Both the position numbers and the translations under genes were made by a program. 64,000 nt of DNA from Cupriavidus pinatubonensis. Its GTDB lineage: Bacteria > Pseudomonadota > Gammaproteobacteria > Burkholderiales > Burkholderiaceae. The notes beneath the pieces are model-generated. The model saw nothing but the letters and a program-made list of their open reading frames with translations. It ran no database searches and had not been told where the DNA came from. Shown here piece by piece: positions 41,220 through 52,798 of the stretch. Numbering within the stretch: position 1 is the stretch's first letter; every line of letters starts with the position of its first letter. The DNA lies in assembly GCF_019602855.1 (NCBI RefSeq), contig NZ_CP080767.1, forward strand, positions 3,100,001 to 3,164,000, in the 5' to 3' direction.

Positions 41220-41864
41220 ATGCTCGAACACCTGCGCCGCATCGTCGTGGAAGGCCCGGTCGGGTCCGGCAAGACTTCGCTGGCCCAGCGCCTTGCGCAC
41301 ACGCTGCACGCGGCCGAACTCCCCGACGGCGTCCGCAGCAACCCCTTCCTCGAACGCTTCTACCGCGATCGCGCGCGCTATGCGCTGCCGCTGCAACTGG
41401 CCTGCCTGAACAAGCGTGCCGACCAGCTCCAGCAATGGCAAAACGCCCTGTTCGCAGGGCAGCGCATGGTCAGCAATTTCCTGATCGCAAAGGATCGCCT
41501 GTACGCTTCGCTGAACCTGCCCGAGGACGAGCTGGCACTCTATGACGCGATTGCCTCACGGCTGCAGTTGCCACCACAGCGCACCGACCTCGTGATCATG
41601 CTGCAGGCCACCCCGTCGCTGCTGCGCGAGCGCATCGCCCGCCGTGGCGAGCCCGGCGAGGCTGCCGGCATCGACGAGGCCTACCTGCAGCAGCTGACGG
41701 ACGCCTACGGCGAACTGTTCCATCGCTATGACGAAGCCCCCGTACTGATCGTGGATACGGCCCACTTCAATCCGGTGGACAACGATGGGGATTTCCGTAC
41801 ACTACTGACGCGCATCGAGAACATGCGCGGCCGCAGGGCCTTTCTCAATCTGGCTGCGCCCTGA
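41220..41864 (+). CDS. deoxynucleoside kinase (dGK/dCK-like)
   Basis: A 214-residue P-loop kinase of the deoxynucleoside kinase family. It has EGPVGSGKTSLAQRLA (Walker A, residues 11-19), an FLERFYRDRARYALPLQ block and the lid region RERIARRGEPGEAA. In the family the enzyme phosphorylates deoxyadenosine, deoxyguanosine or related nucleosides for salvage. The gene follows folK by 35 bases and precedes panB, so it may belong to a salvage/cofactor operon. The exact substrate cannot be read from the sequence. Confidence 0.88.
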   Translation: MLEHLRRIVVEGPVGSGKTSLAQRLAHTLHAAELPDGVRSNPFLERFYRDRARYALPLQLACLNKRADQLQQWQNALFAGQRMVSNFLIAKDRLYASLNLPEDELALYDAIASRLQLPPQRTDLVIMLQATPSLLRERIARRGEPGEAAGIDEAYLQQLTDAYGELFHRYDEAPVLIVDTAHFNPVDNDGDFRTLLTRIENMRGRRAFLNLAAP

Positions 41865-41957
41865 CCGCAGCGGGCTTGCCCGCGACGGCACACAACCATA
41901 ACGACAGCCGCGCCGGCCCGCCTCACGCCGAGCGCCCTCTCCTGACTCGTCACTGCC

Positions 41958-42779
41958 ATGAGCTACCTCCTCGATCCCTCCCGCAAGACCGTCACCATCA
42001 CCCGGCTGCAGGCCATGCGCGACGCCGGTGAAAAGATCGCGATGCTGACCGCTTACGACTCCAGCTTCGCCGCGTTGCTCGACTACTGCGGCGTGGAAGT
42101 CATCCTGGTCGGTGATTCGCTCGGCAACGTGATGCAAGGCCAGCAAACCACGCTGCCCGTGACGCTGGAGCACATGGCTTACCACACCGAATGCGTGGCA
42201 CGCGCCAACCAGACGGCGCTGCTGGTAACCGACCTGCCCTTCGGCACCTACGGCACGCCGGAAATGGCATTTGCAAGCGCGGTCACGCTGATGCGTGCGG
42301 GCGCGCACATGGTCAAGCTCGAAGGCGGCGACTGGCTGGCCCCGACCGTGAAGTTCCTGGTCGAGCGCAGCATCCCGGTGTGCGCCCATATCGGCCTGAC
42401 CCCGCAGTCGGTGCATGCGTTCGGCGGCTTCAAGGTGCAGGGCAAGACCGATGAAGGCGCAGCCCAACTGCGGCGCGACGCTCAGGCAATGGAGGCTGCC
42501 GGCGCACAGATCGTGCTGATGGAGGCGGTGCCGGCCACGCTCGCCGGCGAGATCACGCAGATGCTCAAGGTGCCGACCATCGGCATCGGTGCCGGCGCGG
42601 ACTGCTCGGGCCAGGTGCTGGTGCTGCAGGACATGATCAACGTCTACCCGGGACGCAAGGCCAAGTTCGTGCGCAACTTCATGGACGGCCAGACGACGAT
42701 CGAAGGTGCGATCCGCGCCTATGTGGCCGCCGTGAAGGATGGCAGCTTCCCGGCAGCAGAGCACACCTTCTCCGCCTGA
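41958..42779 (+). CDS. panB: 3-methyl-2-oxobutanoate hydroxymethyltransferase
   Basis: KPHMT makes ketopantoate from alpha-ketoisovalerate and methylene-THF, the first committed step to pantothenate and CoA. The 273-residue protein has GDSLGNVMQGQ, EGGDW, CAHIGLTPQ and KFVRNFMDG. Length is normal. The next gene starts 3 bases after its stop codon. panC and panD are not in the window. Confidence 0.97.
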   Translation: MSYLLDPSRKTVTITRLQAMRDAGEKIAMLTAYDSSFAALLDYCGVEVILVGDSLGNVMQGQQTTLPVTLEHMAYHTECVARANQTALLVTDLPFGTYGTPEMAFASAVTLMRAGAHMVKLEGGDWLAPTVKFLVERSIPVCAHIGLTPQSVHAFGGFKVQGKTDEGAAQLRRDAQAMEAAGAQIVLMEAVPATLAGEITQMLKVPTIGIGAGADCSGQVLVLQDMINVYPGRKAKFVRNFMDGQTTIEGAIRAYVAAVKDGSFPAAEHTFSA

Positions 42780-42782
42780 CCG

Positions 42783-43477
42783 GTGGAGATCGGCGCCGCC
42801 ACGCTGGCCGCGTTCCGCCTGCTTGCCAGCGGCGACGCGGCGCTCTGGTTCATTGTCTGGACCTCGCTGATGGTCGCGGTGCTGGGCCTGGCCATCGCCA
42901 CGGCTCCCGCCGTAGGTGCGGCCTGGCTGATCGCCACGCACCGGTTCCCGGGCCGCCGCGCGGTCGTCGTCGTGGCGCAGGCCTTTCTCTCATTTCCGAC
43001 CGTGCTGGTCGGGCTCATCCTCTACCTGCTGCTGACGCGACAGGGCCCGCTTGGCGGCTTTTCGCTGCTGTTCACGCCGGGTGGCATGGTGCTGGGGCAA
43101 GCGGTGATCGGCTTTCCCGTGATCCTCGCGTTTTCGTTGTCCACATTGCAGGGCGCCGATCCACGACTGCAGGAAACCGCGCGCGTGCTCGGCGCGGGCC
43201 GCTGGCGCATCTTCTTCACGGTGATCCGCGAACTGCGCTTCGGGCTGATGGCCGCCATCGTGGCAGGCTTCGGCCGCGTGATTGCCGAGGTCGGTTCGGC
43301 GCTGATGATCGGCGGCAATATCGAAGGCTCCACGCGCACCATCACTACGGCGATCGCGCTTGAAACCAGCAAAGGTGAGTTTGCGCAGGGCATTGCGCTG
43401 GGCATCGTGCTGGTAGCACTGGCACTGCTCGTGAATATCGGAATGGCGTGGCTGCAGGGCGCCGGAGGATTCCGCCG

Positions 43478-43481
<4 letters not shown>
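42783..43481 (+). CDS. ABC transporter permease, tungstate/molybdate (TupB) type
   Basis: A 232-residue integral-membrane protein with about five hydrophobic helices. It has the EAA-like loop GADPRLQETARVLGAGRWRIFFTVIREL characteristic of binding-protein-dependent permeases of the TupB/ModB group (given as key element). The start is a GTG at 42783, three bases after the panB stop codon, and the stop overlaps the ATPase ATG as ATGA. The conserved core begins near an internal ATG at about residue 30, but that would drop the first helix. No substrate-binding gene is adjacent. Confidence 0.87.
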
Positions 43482-44164
<683 letters not shown>

Positions 44165-44184
44165 AGCGCGCTCGCCGTCGCAGC

Positions 44185-46050
44185 CTAGCGCCAGCTTGCC
44201 CGCATCACGCCGCGCAGCGAATTGACGGCCAGCACTGCCTCCGCGCGCATCAGCATTGCCCGCGTTACAACCGCCTCGCGAGCCGGACCATCGAGCATTG
44301 GATCGCCCTCCTCCAGCACCACCGCCCGCATCACGCCGGGCAGGATGTCCGCGGCCAGCGGTGGCGTCAGCCATTCTCCATCGACCTTGACGAATACCGA
44401 GCTGCGGCCACCCTCGAGCAATTCATCGCGTGTGTTGAAGAACAGGCGATCGAAACAGCCGGCGCGCTCCGCTGCCTGCCAGCCGGCGTCGTAGACAGCG
44501 CGCGCGCTGGTCTTGTGCCGGCGCAGCGGGTCGGCGTCGGGCAGCGGCTCGTCGGCGATGTCGAGTCCGACGGTCGCTTCCGCCAGTGGCCGCAGCGCGC
44601 CGCTGGCAAACGACAGCTCGCCGTGTTTGTCGACGCTCATGCGCAGGCGCCAGTTTCCGGCGCCCAGACGGACCATCTCGGCCGTCAATGCGGCCATGAC
44701 CGCCGGCCGGTCGAAGGCAAACCCAAGCGCAGCACATGACGAGGCCAACCGCGCGAGGTGCCGATCGCCGCGAAGGCAGCGGCCGTCTTCGACGTGCATG
44801 GTCTCGAACAGCGTAAGGCCGGGATCATGGCGAGTGAGGAAGCGCGCCTTCCAGCCGCACTCGGCAAACTCGTCGGCCGCCACGCTGTCGTGCACGATGC
44901 CACCACCAACGCCCATCTCGCCGGCTCGCAAGCCATCCGCCGCACGCGGCGACAGCACTAGCGTGCGAATGGCTACGGACATGGCGAAACGGCACAGGCC
45001 ACCATCGCTGGGCTCTGGCGCATCGAGCCAGCCGATTGCACCGGTGTAGAGGCCGCGAGGCGCGGGTTCGAGCTCGGCAATGATTTGCATGGTACGCCGC
45101 TTGGGCGCGCCGGTGATCGAGCCACACGGGAACAGCGCCCCGAAGAGTTCGCCGAACCGCGTGGCAGCGCGCGCCGTTGCCCTGACGGTCGAGGTCATCT
45201 GCAGCACGGCGCCGAACGGCTGCACAACAAAGCGGTCCGGCACTTCCACGCTGCCCGGTTGCGCAATGCGTCCAAGGTCGTTGCGAAGCAGGTCCACGAT
45301 CATCACGTTCTCGGCGCGATTCTTCGCATCGGCGGCGAGGCCGGCGGCGGCTTGCGCGTCTTGCCCGGGATCGCCGGACAGCGGCGCAGTGCCCTTCATC
45401 GGACGCGTGAGCAGACGGCCGCTTCCATCGTGCTGCACGAAAAGCTCGGGCGACAGCGACAGTACCCAGCCATCGCCGGGCAGGCAGGCCAGCACGCCAT
45501 AGGGCACCGGCTGCGCGTCGCGCAACGCGGCGTAGAGCGCGCGCGGATCGCCAAACGACGAGAATGCGATCCGCTGCGTGAAATTGACCTGGTAGGTATC
45601 GCCGGCTTCGATCCATGCATGGATGCGGGCAATGGCGGTATCGAAGGCTTCGCGCGGGGTATCCGCGGCGACATTCATGAGCCCGGCGGGCGCTTGTGCA
45701 TCGGGTTCAGGCAGCCAGGCGCGCACGGCATCGCCGTCGAGCCGCCGCATGTCGCGGAACCAGAGCAGGCGCACGGCGCCATCGTGGAAGGGCAACCTGT
45801 CGTCGGTGTGCGCCGGGGCGCCGACCAGCGCGCCGCCGAATTCGTAGGGTGCGAACAGCGTCGCGTGCCAGCCCTGGCGCCAGCCTTCGGCGAGCAGTGC
45901 ATCGATCAGCGCGACATCACTGCCAGCGGGCAGCCGGTCTTCGCGAACGAGGCCGGTGTAGAGCCGTGACATCGCTTCGCCAGATGGCGCAGTAGCATCG
46001 TCCAGCAGTACGAACGGTTGGGGATCGGAGCAGGAAAGCGAGAGAGGCAC
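44185..46050 (-). CDS. pabB: fused aminodeoxychorismate synthase component I / 4-amino-4-deoxychorismate lyase
   Basis: A 621-residue two-domain enzyme of p-aminobenzoate synthesis. Residues about 1-415 are PabB (chorismate-binding family): GDTYQVNFTQR, FVQHDGSGRLLTRPMKGTA, DAKNRAENVMIVDLLRNDLGR and GSITGAPKRRTMQII. From about 425 the PabC part follows (PLP fold type IV): FETMHVEDGRCLRGDRHLARL, the PLP Lys in RHKTSARAVYD, and NTRDELLEGGRSSVF. The glutamine amidotransferase subunit (PabA) is not here. The fusion places two consecutive steps in one chain. The gene ends facing the TupC-type ATPase gene, 20 bases apart. Confidence 0.94.
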   Translation of the reverse strand: MPLSLSCSDPQPFVLLDDATAPSGEAMSRLYTGLVREDRLPAGSDVALIDALLAEGWRQGWHATLFAPYEFGGALVGAPAHTDDRLPFHDGAVRLLWFRDMRRLDGDAVRAWLPEPDAQAPAGLMNVAADTPREAFDTAIARIHAWIEAGDTYQVNFTQRIAFSSFGDPRALYAALRDAQPVPYGVLACLPGDGWVLSLSPELFVQHDGSGRLLTRPMKGTAPLSGDPGQDAQAAAGLAADAKNRAENVMIVDLLRNDLGRIAQPGSVEVPDRFVVQPFGAVLQMTSTVRATARAATRFGELFGALFPCGSITGAPKRRTMQIIAELEPAPRGLYTGAIGWLDAPEPSDGGLCRFAMSVAIRTLVLSPRAADGLRAGEMGVGGGIVHDSVAADEFAECGWKARFLTRHDPGLTLFETMHVEDGRCLRGDRHLARLASSCAALGFAFDRPAVMAALTAEMVRLGAGNWRLRMSVDKHGELSFASGALRPLAEATVGLDIADEPLPDADPLRRHKTSARAVYDAGWQAAERAGCFDRLFFNTRDELLEGGRSSVFVKVDGEWLTPPLAADILPGVMRAVVLEEGDPMLDGPAREAVVTRAMLMRAEAVLAVNSLRGVMRASWR

Positions 46051-46111
46051 GACAAGAAGGCGGGAAAATGCACGGCGCCTGCATTATGCGCTGCCGGCCC
46101 GTGTTGCGGGC

Positions 46112-46147
46112 TCAAAAGCAAACCGGCCACGCGCTTGCGTGGCCGGT
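46112..46147 (-). terminator. intrinsic terminator after dnaJ
   Basis: ACCGGCCACGC pairs with GCGTGGCCGGT around a 4-base loop, followed on the minus strand by TTGCTTTT. It begins about 16 bases after the dnaJ stop codon. Confidence 0.75.
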
Positions 46148-46162
46148 CTAGCGGGGGCTGGC

Positions 46163-47302
46163 TTAGCTGAAGAAGCTCTTCACCTTGTCCAGCCAGGACT
46201 GCTCCTGCGGACTGTGGCGCGAGCCGCCTTCGTGCACAGAGCGGTCGAACTGGCGCAGCATGTCCTTCTGGGCCTCGGTCAGCTTGACCGGCGTCTCCAC
46301 GTTCACATGCACGTAGAGATCGCCCGGATAGCCCGAACGCACGCCCTTGATGCCTTTGCCGCGCAGGCGGAACGTCTTGCCCGACTGGGTGGCTTCAGGC
46401 ACCGGGAACGTGGCCTTGCCGTTCAGCGTCGGCACTTCCAGATCGCCGCCCAGCGCCGCGGTGGCGAAGGAAATCGGCATCTGGCAGTGCAGGTCGTCGC
46501 CGTCGCGCTCGAACACCGGATGGGCCTTGATATGGACTTCGACATACAGGTCGCCCGGCGGGCCGCCGTTGATGCCCGGCTCGCCGTTGCCCGACGAGCG
46601 GATGCGCATGCCTTCGTCGATGCCAGCCGGAATCTTCACTTCCAGCGTCTTCTGCGACTTCAGCTTGCCCTGGCCGTGGCACTTGGTGCACGGCTTCGGA
46701 ATGAACTTGCCGCTGCCGTGGCATTTCGGGCAGGTCTGCTGCATGCTGAAAAAGCCCTGCGACACGCGCACCTGGCCGGCGCCGTGGCAGGTCGGGCAGG
46801 TTTCCACGCTCGAGCCGGGCTCGGCGCCATTGCCGTGGCAGTGGTCGCAATCGTCCCAGTGCGGCACGCGGATCTGCGCCTCGTGGCCATGCGCGGCCTG
46901 CTCCAGCGAGATTTCCATGCTGTAGCGCAGGTCGGCGCCGCGGTAGGCCTGCGGGCCACCGCCACCGCGGCGGCCACCGCCGGCCTGCTGGCCGAAGATG
47001 TCGCCGAAGATGTCGCCGAACGCTTCGGCAAAGCCGCCGTAGCCCTGACCGCCGCCAAAGCCGCCTGCCATGTTCGGATCGACGCCGGCATGACCATACT
47101 GGTCATAGGCCGCCTTCTTCTCCGCGTCGGAAAGCATCTCGTAGGCCTCTTTGACCTCCTTGAACTTTTCCTCGGATTCCTTGCTGTCCGGATTGCGGTC
47201 CGGGTGGTATTTCATCGCGAGCTTGCGATAAGCCTTCTTGATCTCGTCGTCGCTCGCGTTCTTGCCTACCCCGAGCACTTCGTAGTAGTCACGTTTTGCC
47301 AT
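46163..47302 (-). CDS. dnaJ: chaperone DnaJ (Hsp40)
   Basis: A 379-residue class I J-protein that delivers substrates to DnaK and stimulates its ATPase. It has the J-domain with HPD in KYHPDRNP (about 33-35) and a Gly-rich linker (GGGQGYGGF, RRGGGGP). The zinc domain carries four CxxCxGxG motifs (CDHCHGNGA, CPTCHGAGQ, CPKCHGSGK, CTKCHGQGK), and a C-terminal substrate domain follows. It lies 168 bases downstream of dnaK on the same strand. A weak hairpin with a TTTTTT run is present in that gap. Confidence 0.98.
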   Translation of the reverse strand: MAKRDYYEVLGVGKNASDDEIKKAYRKLAMKYHPDRNPDSKESEEKFKEVKEAYEMLSDAEKKAAYDQYGHAGVDPNMAGGFGGGQGYGGFAEAFGDIFGDIFGQQAGGGRRGGGGPQAYRGADLRYSMEISLEQAAHGHEAQIRVPHWDDCDHCHGNGAEPGSSVETCPTCHGAGQVRVSQGFFSMQQTCPKCHGSGKFIPKPCTKCHGQGKLKSQKTLEVKIPAGIDEGMRIRSSGNGEPGINGGPPGDLYVEVHIKAHPVFERDGDDLHCQMPISFATAALGGDLEVPTLNGKATFPVPEATQSGKTFRLRGKGIKGVRSGYPGDLYVHVNVETPVKLTEAQKDMLRQFDRSVHEGGSRHSPQEQSWLDKVKSFFS

Positions 47303-47470
47303 GGTGGCTCATTACCTGATGGCCCGGAACCGGCAGAACACGGCTCGGGGCGAATAGCAAAAAAGCCGAGCGAGGCATCCGACGGCGGTTTCCCGCTGGG
47401 TCCGATGTCCGTCGCCCGGCGTCGGGACAGGGGCGGCGCCGGCGCATGCCCGCGCCGCCGCCCTTCCCGA

Positions 47471-49414
<1,944 letters not shown>

Positions 49415-49471
49415 TTATTCTCTCCTATTGAGCCATCGCTATCCGCGCGGCTGCAATTCATCCTGAGTGCG

Positions 49472-49499
49472 AAATGTGGCCGTCCGGGGCCATTTCAAG
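49472..49499 (-). promoter_or_regulatory. sigma-32 heat-shock promoter of dnaK
   Basis: On the minus strand CTTGAA, 14 bases, then CCACATTT. This matches the sigma-32 consensus (CTTGAA with CCCCAT-like -10) closely and lies about 60 bases upstream of dnaK. Confidence 0.75.
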
Positions 49500-49629
49500 G
49501 GCGGAATTCGCAAATCCGAGTAATTTTCTCGGTTACTTCCGTCCAATTCACGGCAAGCTCACTGTCGACATTGAGTGGCGCGGGCCGGCGGACCATCGAA
49601 CGGGGATGTCGACGGCCAAAAGAATTCTA

Positions 49630-50205
49630 TTAATCACTTTTTTCCGGTGCATTTGCCGTATCACGCCCGCGCTGCCAGAGCACGTCGCTACCGCCGTCCA
49701 AGCGATTGAGCACGCGGGCCAACACGAACATCAGGTCGGACAGGCGGTTCAAGTACTGGCGCGGTGCCTCATTGAGCGCTTCCATGGCACCGAGGGCCAC
49801 CAGAGCGCGCTCGGCACGCCGACAGACGGTACGACAAACATGCGCGAGCGCTGCGGCACGGCTGCCGCCCGGCAGGATGAATTCGGCCAGGCGCGGCAGG
49901 CCGGCGTTGTAGTGCTCCAGCCAGACGTCCAGCTGTGCCACCTGCTCCGGCTTGAGCAGCGTGTAACCGGGAATGGAGAGCTCCCCGCCCAGGTCGAACA
50001 GGTCATGCTGCATATGCAGCAGCGCCGCGCGCACATCGTCCGGCAGCGTTTCCGTGAGCAGCACGCCGATCTGGCAATTCAGTTCGTCCACGTCGCCAAT
50101 CGCGGCGATGCGCAGGCTGTCCTTGCCCGTGCGACTGCCGTCGCCGAGGCCCGTGGTGCCCGCGTCGCCGGTGCGGGTTGCAATCTTGGACAGGCGGTGT
50201 CCCAT
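49630..50205 (-). CDS. cob(I)alamin adenosyltransferase, PduO type
   Basis: A 191-residue trimeric ATP:cob(I)alamin adenosyltransferase that makes adenosylcobalamin. The ATP-binding N-terminal motif TRTGDAGTTGLGDG is followed by VDELNCQIG, with RTVCRRAERALVAL and RLSDLMFVLARVLN. The length is normal. It is transcribed divergently from the FAD oxidase gene. No cobalamin synthesis genes or B12 riboswitch are seen nearby, so it may serve salvage or a B12-dependent enzyme elsewhere. Confidence 0.92.
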   Translation of the reverse strand: MGHRLSKIATRTGDAGTTGLGDGSRTGKDSLRIAAIGDVDELNCQIGVLLTETLPDDVRAALLHMQHDLFDLGGELSIPGYTLLKPEQVAQLDVWLEHYNAGLPRLAEFILPGGSRAAALAHVCRTVCRRAERALVALGAMEALNEAPRQYLNRLSDLMFVLARVLNRLDGGSDVLWQRGRDTANAPEKSD

Positions 50206-50336
50206 GCCGGTCTCCTCTGGAAGTCTCTGTGATGGCGCGCATTATGGCGCCCTTTGCCTCCCGCGCGAACGGATTGTGCCGCCGGAATGGCCGTCATCTC
50301 GGCCAAGGGCGGGGGTGCATCAGGCGCCGCGCGGCG

Positions 50337-50342
50337 TAGAAT
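50337..50342 (+). promoter_or_regulatory. putative -10 box of the FAD oxidase gene
   Basis: TAGAAT, 115 bases upstream of the ATG at 50458. The -35 is weak. Confidence 0.35.
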
Positions 50343-50457
50343 GGCGATATTCCCCAATCAACAACCGGATCGCGCCCCTTCCGTCGCCGACGCCGCCGAC
50401 AACCGCCGACGGTTCCGGAAGCCTGCCGCATCGCGCAGCGACCCGCCGGAGACCCGC

Positions 50458-51888
50458 ATGAACCACCCCGCGCCACACGCCGCCCTGGCTCGCCGCCCGT
50501 TGCCTTCTGCATTGCGTGACGCGCTGCAGGCACGCTTCGGCGACCGTTTCTCGACCTCCGCCGGCGTCTGCGAACACCATGGCCGCGACGAATCGCCGTT
50601 CCCGCCGGCGCTCCCGGACGGCGTGGTGTATGCGCACAGTACCGAGGAAGTGGCCGAGGTTGCGCGTCTGTGCAACGAGCACGGCGTGCCGTTGATCCCC
50701 TACGGTGCGGGCTCCTCGCTCGAAGGCCACCTGCTGGCCGTGGCCGGCGGCATCAGCCTGGACCTCTCGCAGATGAACAAGGTGCTGGCGATCCAGCCGG
50801 AAGACCTGACCGTCACCGTGCAGCCCGGCGTCACGCGCAAGCAGCTCAACCAGGACATCAAGGACACGGGCCTGTTTTTCCCGATTGACCCGGGCGCGGA
50901 TGCGTCGCTGGGCGGCATGTGCGCGACGCGGGCCTCGGGGACCAATGCAGTGCGCTACGGCACGATGCGCGAGAACGTGCTCGCGCTGACCGTAGTGACC
51001 GCCGACGGGCGCGTGATCCACACTGGCACGCATGCGCGCAAGTCGTCGGCGGGCTATGACCTGACGCGCCTGTTTATCGGTAGCGAAGGCACCCTCGGCA
51101 TCATCACCGAGGTAACGGTGCGCCTGTACCCGCAGCCGGAAGCGATTTCCGCCGCGGTCTGCGCATTCCCAAGCATGAGCAGCGCCGTGCAGGCCGTGAT
51201 CCAGACCATTCAGCTCGGCGTGCCGATCGCGCGCGTGGAGTTCGTCGATGCGCTGGCCATCCGCGCGATCAACCGGCACGACAACCTGACGCTGCCCGAA
51301 ATGCCGCATCTGTTCTTCGAGTTCCACGGCACCGAGGCCGGCGTGCGCGAACAGGCCGAGACCGTGCAGCAGATCACCACCGAGCACGGCGGCCAGGACT
51401 TCGAGTGGGCCACGCGGCCCGAAGACCGCAGCCGTCTGTGGAACGCTCGCCATACCGCGTATTTCGCGATGCTGCAGCTCAAGCCGGGCTGCCGCGCAGT
51501 GACCACCGACGTGTGCGTGCCGATCTCGCGCCTGGCCGACTGCGTGGCCGAGACCGAGAAAGACCTGATCGCCTCGTCGCTGCCCTGCCCGATCGTCGGG
51601 CACGTCGGCGACGGCAATTTCCACGTCGCGATCCTGATCGACCCCGACAAGCCCGAAGAGATGGCCGAGGCCGAGGACATCAACCGCCGCATCGTCGAGC
51701 GCGCGCTGGCGATGGGCGGCACCTGCACCGGCGAACATGGCGTCGGCCTGCACAAGATGGATTTCCTGGTGCAGGAGCATGGCGAGGACGCGCTGGACCT
51801 GATGCGCGTGATCAAGCACGCGCTCGATCCGAACGGCATCCTGAATCCGGGCAAGATCTTCCGCTCCGCGCGCGGCCCGGCGGGCTGA
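50458..51888 (+). CDS. FAD-linked D-2-hydroxyacid dehydrogenase (D-lactate dehydrogenase / GlcD-like)
   Basis: A 476-residue flavoenzyme of the PCMH/VAO family with an N-terminal FAD-binding domain and a cap of FAD-linked oxidase C type. It has the FAD motif PYGAGSSLEGHLLA, the family motif GSEGTLGIITEVTVRL, and HVGDGNFHVAILI with the metal-binding histidine. The C-terminal TGEHGVGLHKMDFL completes it. It resembles cytochrome-linked D-lactate dehydrogenase or D-2-hydroxyglutarate dehydrogenase. The substrate is inferred as a D-2-hydroxyacid. GGAG precedes the ATG at 50458. Confidence 0.88.
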   Translation: MNHPAPHAALARRPLPSALRDALQARFGDRFSTSAGVCEHHGRDESPFPPALPDGVVYAHSTEEVAEVARLCNEHGVPLIPYGAGSSLEGHLLAVAGGISLDLSQMNKVLAIQPEDLTVTVQPGVTRKQLNQDIKDTGLFFPIDPGADASLGGMCATRASGTNAVRYGTMRENVLALTVVTADGRVIHTGTHARKSSAGYDLTRLFIGSEGTLGIITEVTVRLYPQPEAISAAVCAFPSMSSAVQAVIQTIQLGVPIARVEFVDALAIRAINRHDNLTLPEMPHLFFEFHGTEAGVREQAETVQQITTEHGGQDFEWATRPEDRSRLWNARHTAYFAMLQLKPGCRAVTTDVCVPISRLADCVAETEKDLIASSLPCPIVGHVGDGNFHVAILIDPDKPEEMAEAEDINRRIVERALAMGGTCTGEHGVGLHKMDFLVQEHGEDALDLMRVIKHALDPNGILNPGKIFRSARGPAG

Positions 51889-51893
51889 GCGGC

Positions 51894-52784
51894 ATGGCTT
51901 CGATGTTCAACCGCGTCCCGCCTCTGCACCTGCTCGTGGCCTTTGAGGCCGCGGCGCGCCTGGGCAGTTTCGCGCGCGCGGCCGAGGAGTTGTCGGTCAC
52001 GCCCAGCGCGGTGTCGCACCGCATCAAGAACCTGGAAGAGCTCTGGGGCGAGGATCTGTTCGTGCGCTCGAACGCTGCGCTGCGCCTGACTGCGGCCGGC
52101 ACGCGTTATCTGCGCAACGTGCAGGACGCGCTCAAATCGCTCAACGAACTGGCGCGGCCCGAGTACAACAAGATGCGCACGCGGCTGCGCGTGGCGATCC
52201 CACCGACGTTCGGGCGCCAGCACCTGGTGCCGCGCTTGCCCGAGTTCGGCGCGCTGTATCCGCATATCGACATCGAGCTGCACCTGGCCATCCCGTTCCT
52301 AGACGTGAAGGCCGAAGACACCGATGTCGAGATCCGCTACGGAACGGGCCGCTATCCGGACCTGAAGACGACCAAGCTGCTGGTCGAGCCCGTGTTCCCG
52401 GCCTGCGGGCGCGAGTACTACGAGCGCGTCAACGGCCGCGCCATCACCAAGCCCGAGCATCTGCACGGACTGGTGCTGCTGCGCAGTCCGCTGGAACCGT
52501 GGAAGCCGTGGTTCGAAACCGCCGGCCTGGACTGGCCCGAGCCGCAGACCGGTCCGCAGCTCAACGATATCGGCCTGATGCTGGAAGCGGTCGCCTCCAA
52601 CCAGGGCGTGGCGCTTGTGCGCCAGCGCATGGCGCGGCACTGGCTGTCGCTGGGCCAGATGGTAAGGCTGCTCGATATCGAATCGGTGTCGCCGCACGGC
52701 TACTACATCGTCGAGCGCGAACAGGCGCCACTCAAGCCCGAAGCGCGCTACTTCGTCGACTGGCTCTTGAGCCTGGACTGGTAA
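51894..52784 (+). CDS. LysR-type regulator, GcvA-like
   Basis: A 296-residue LTTR. The N-terminal winged HTH reads PPLHLLVAFEAAARLGSFARAAEELSVTPSAVSHRIKNLEE as two helices. This opening (LxAFEAxAR) is the mark of the GcvA subgroup. The effector domain is of usual length. It starts 5 bases after the oxidase stop codon, so it is co-transcribed with it, and it is likely to regulate the oxidase or the glc genes downstream. The ATG at 51894 is used; the ATG at 51903 (MFNRV) is an alternative. Confidence 0.87.
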   Translation: MASMFNRVPPLHLLVAFEAAARLGSFARAAEELSVTPSAVSHRIKNLEELWGEDLFVRSNAALRLTAAGTRYLRNVQDALKSLNELARPEYNKMRTRLRVAIPPTFGRQHLVPRLPEFGALYPHIDIELHLAIPFLDVKAEDTDVEIRYGTGRYPDLKTTKLLVEPVFPACGREYYERVNGRAITKPEHLHGLVLLRSPLEPWKPWFETAGLDWPEPQTGPQLNDIGLMLEAVASNQGVALVRQRMARHWLSLGQMVRLLDIESVSPHGYYIVEREQAPLKPEARYFVDWLLSLDW

Positions 52785-52798
52785 GGAAGAGACTCGCC

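Noticed and set aside
49580..50260. A cobalamin riboswitch near the adenosyltransferase gene
   Set aside because: I could not find a B12-box-like sequence in either flanking gap.
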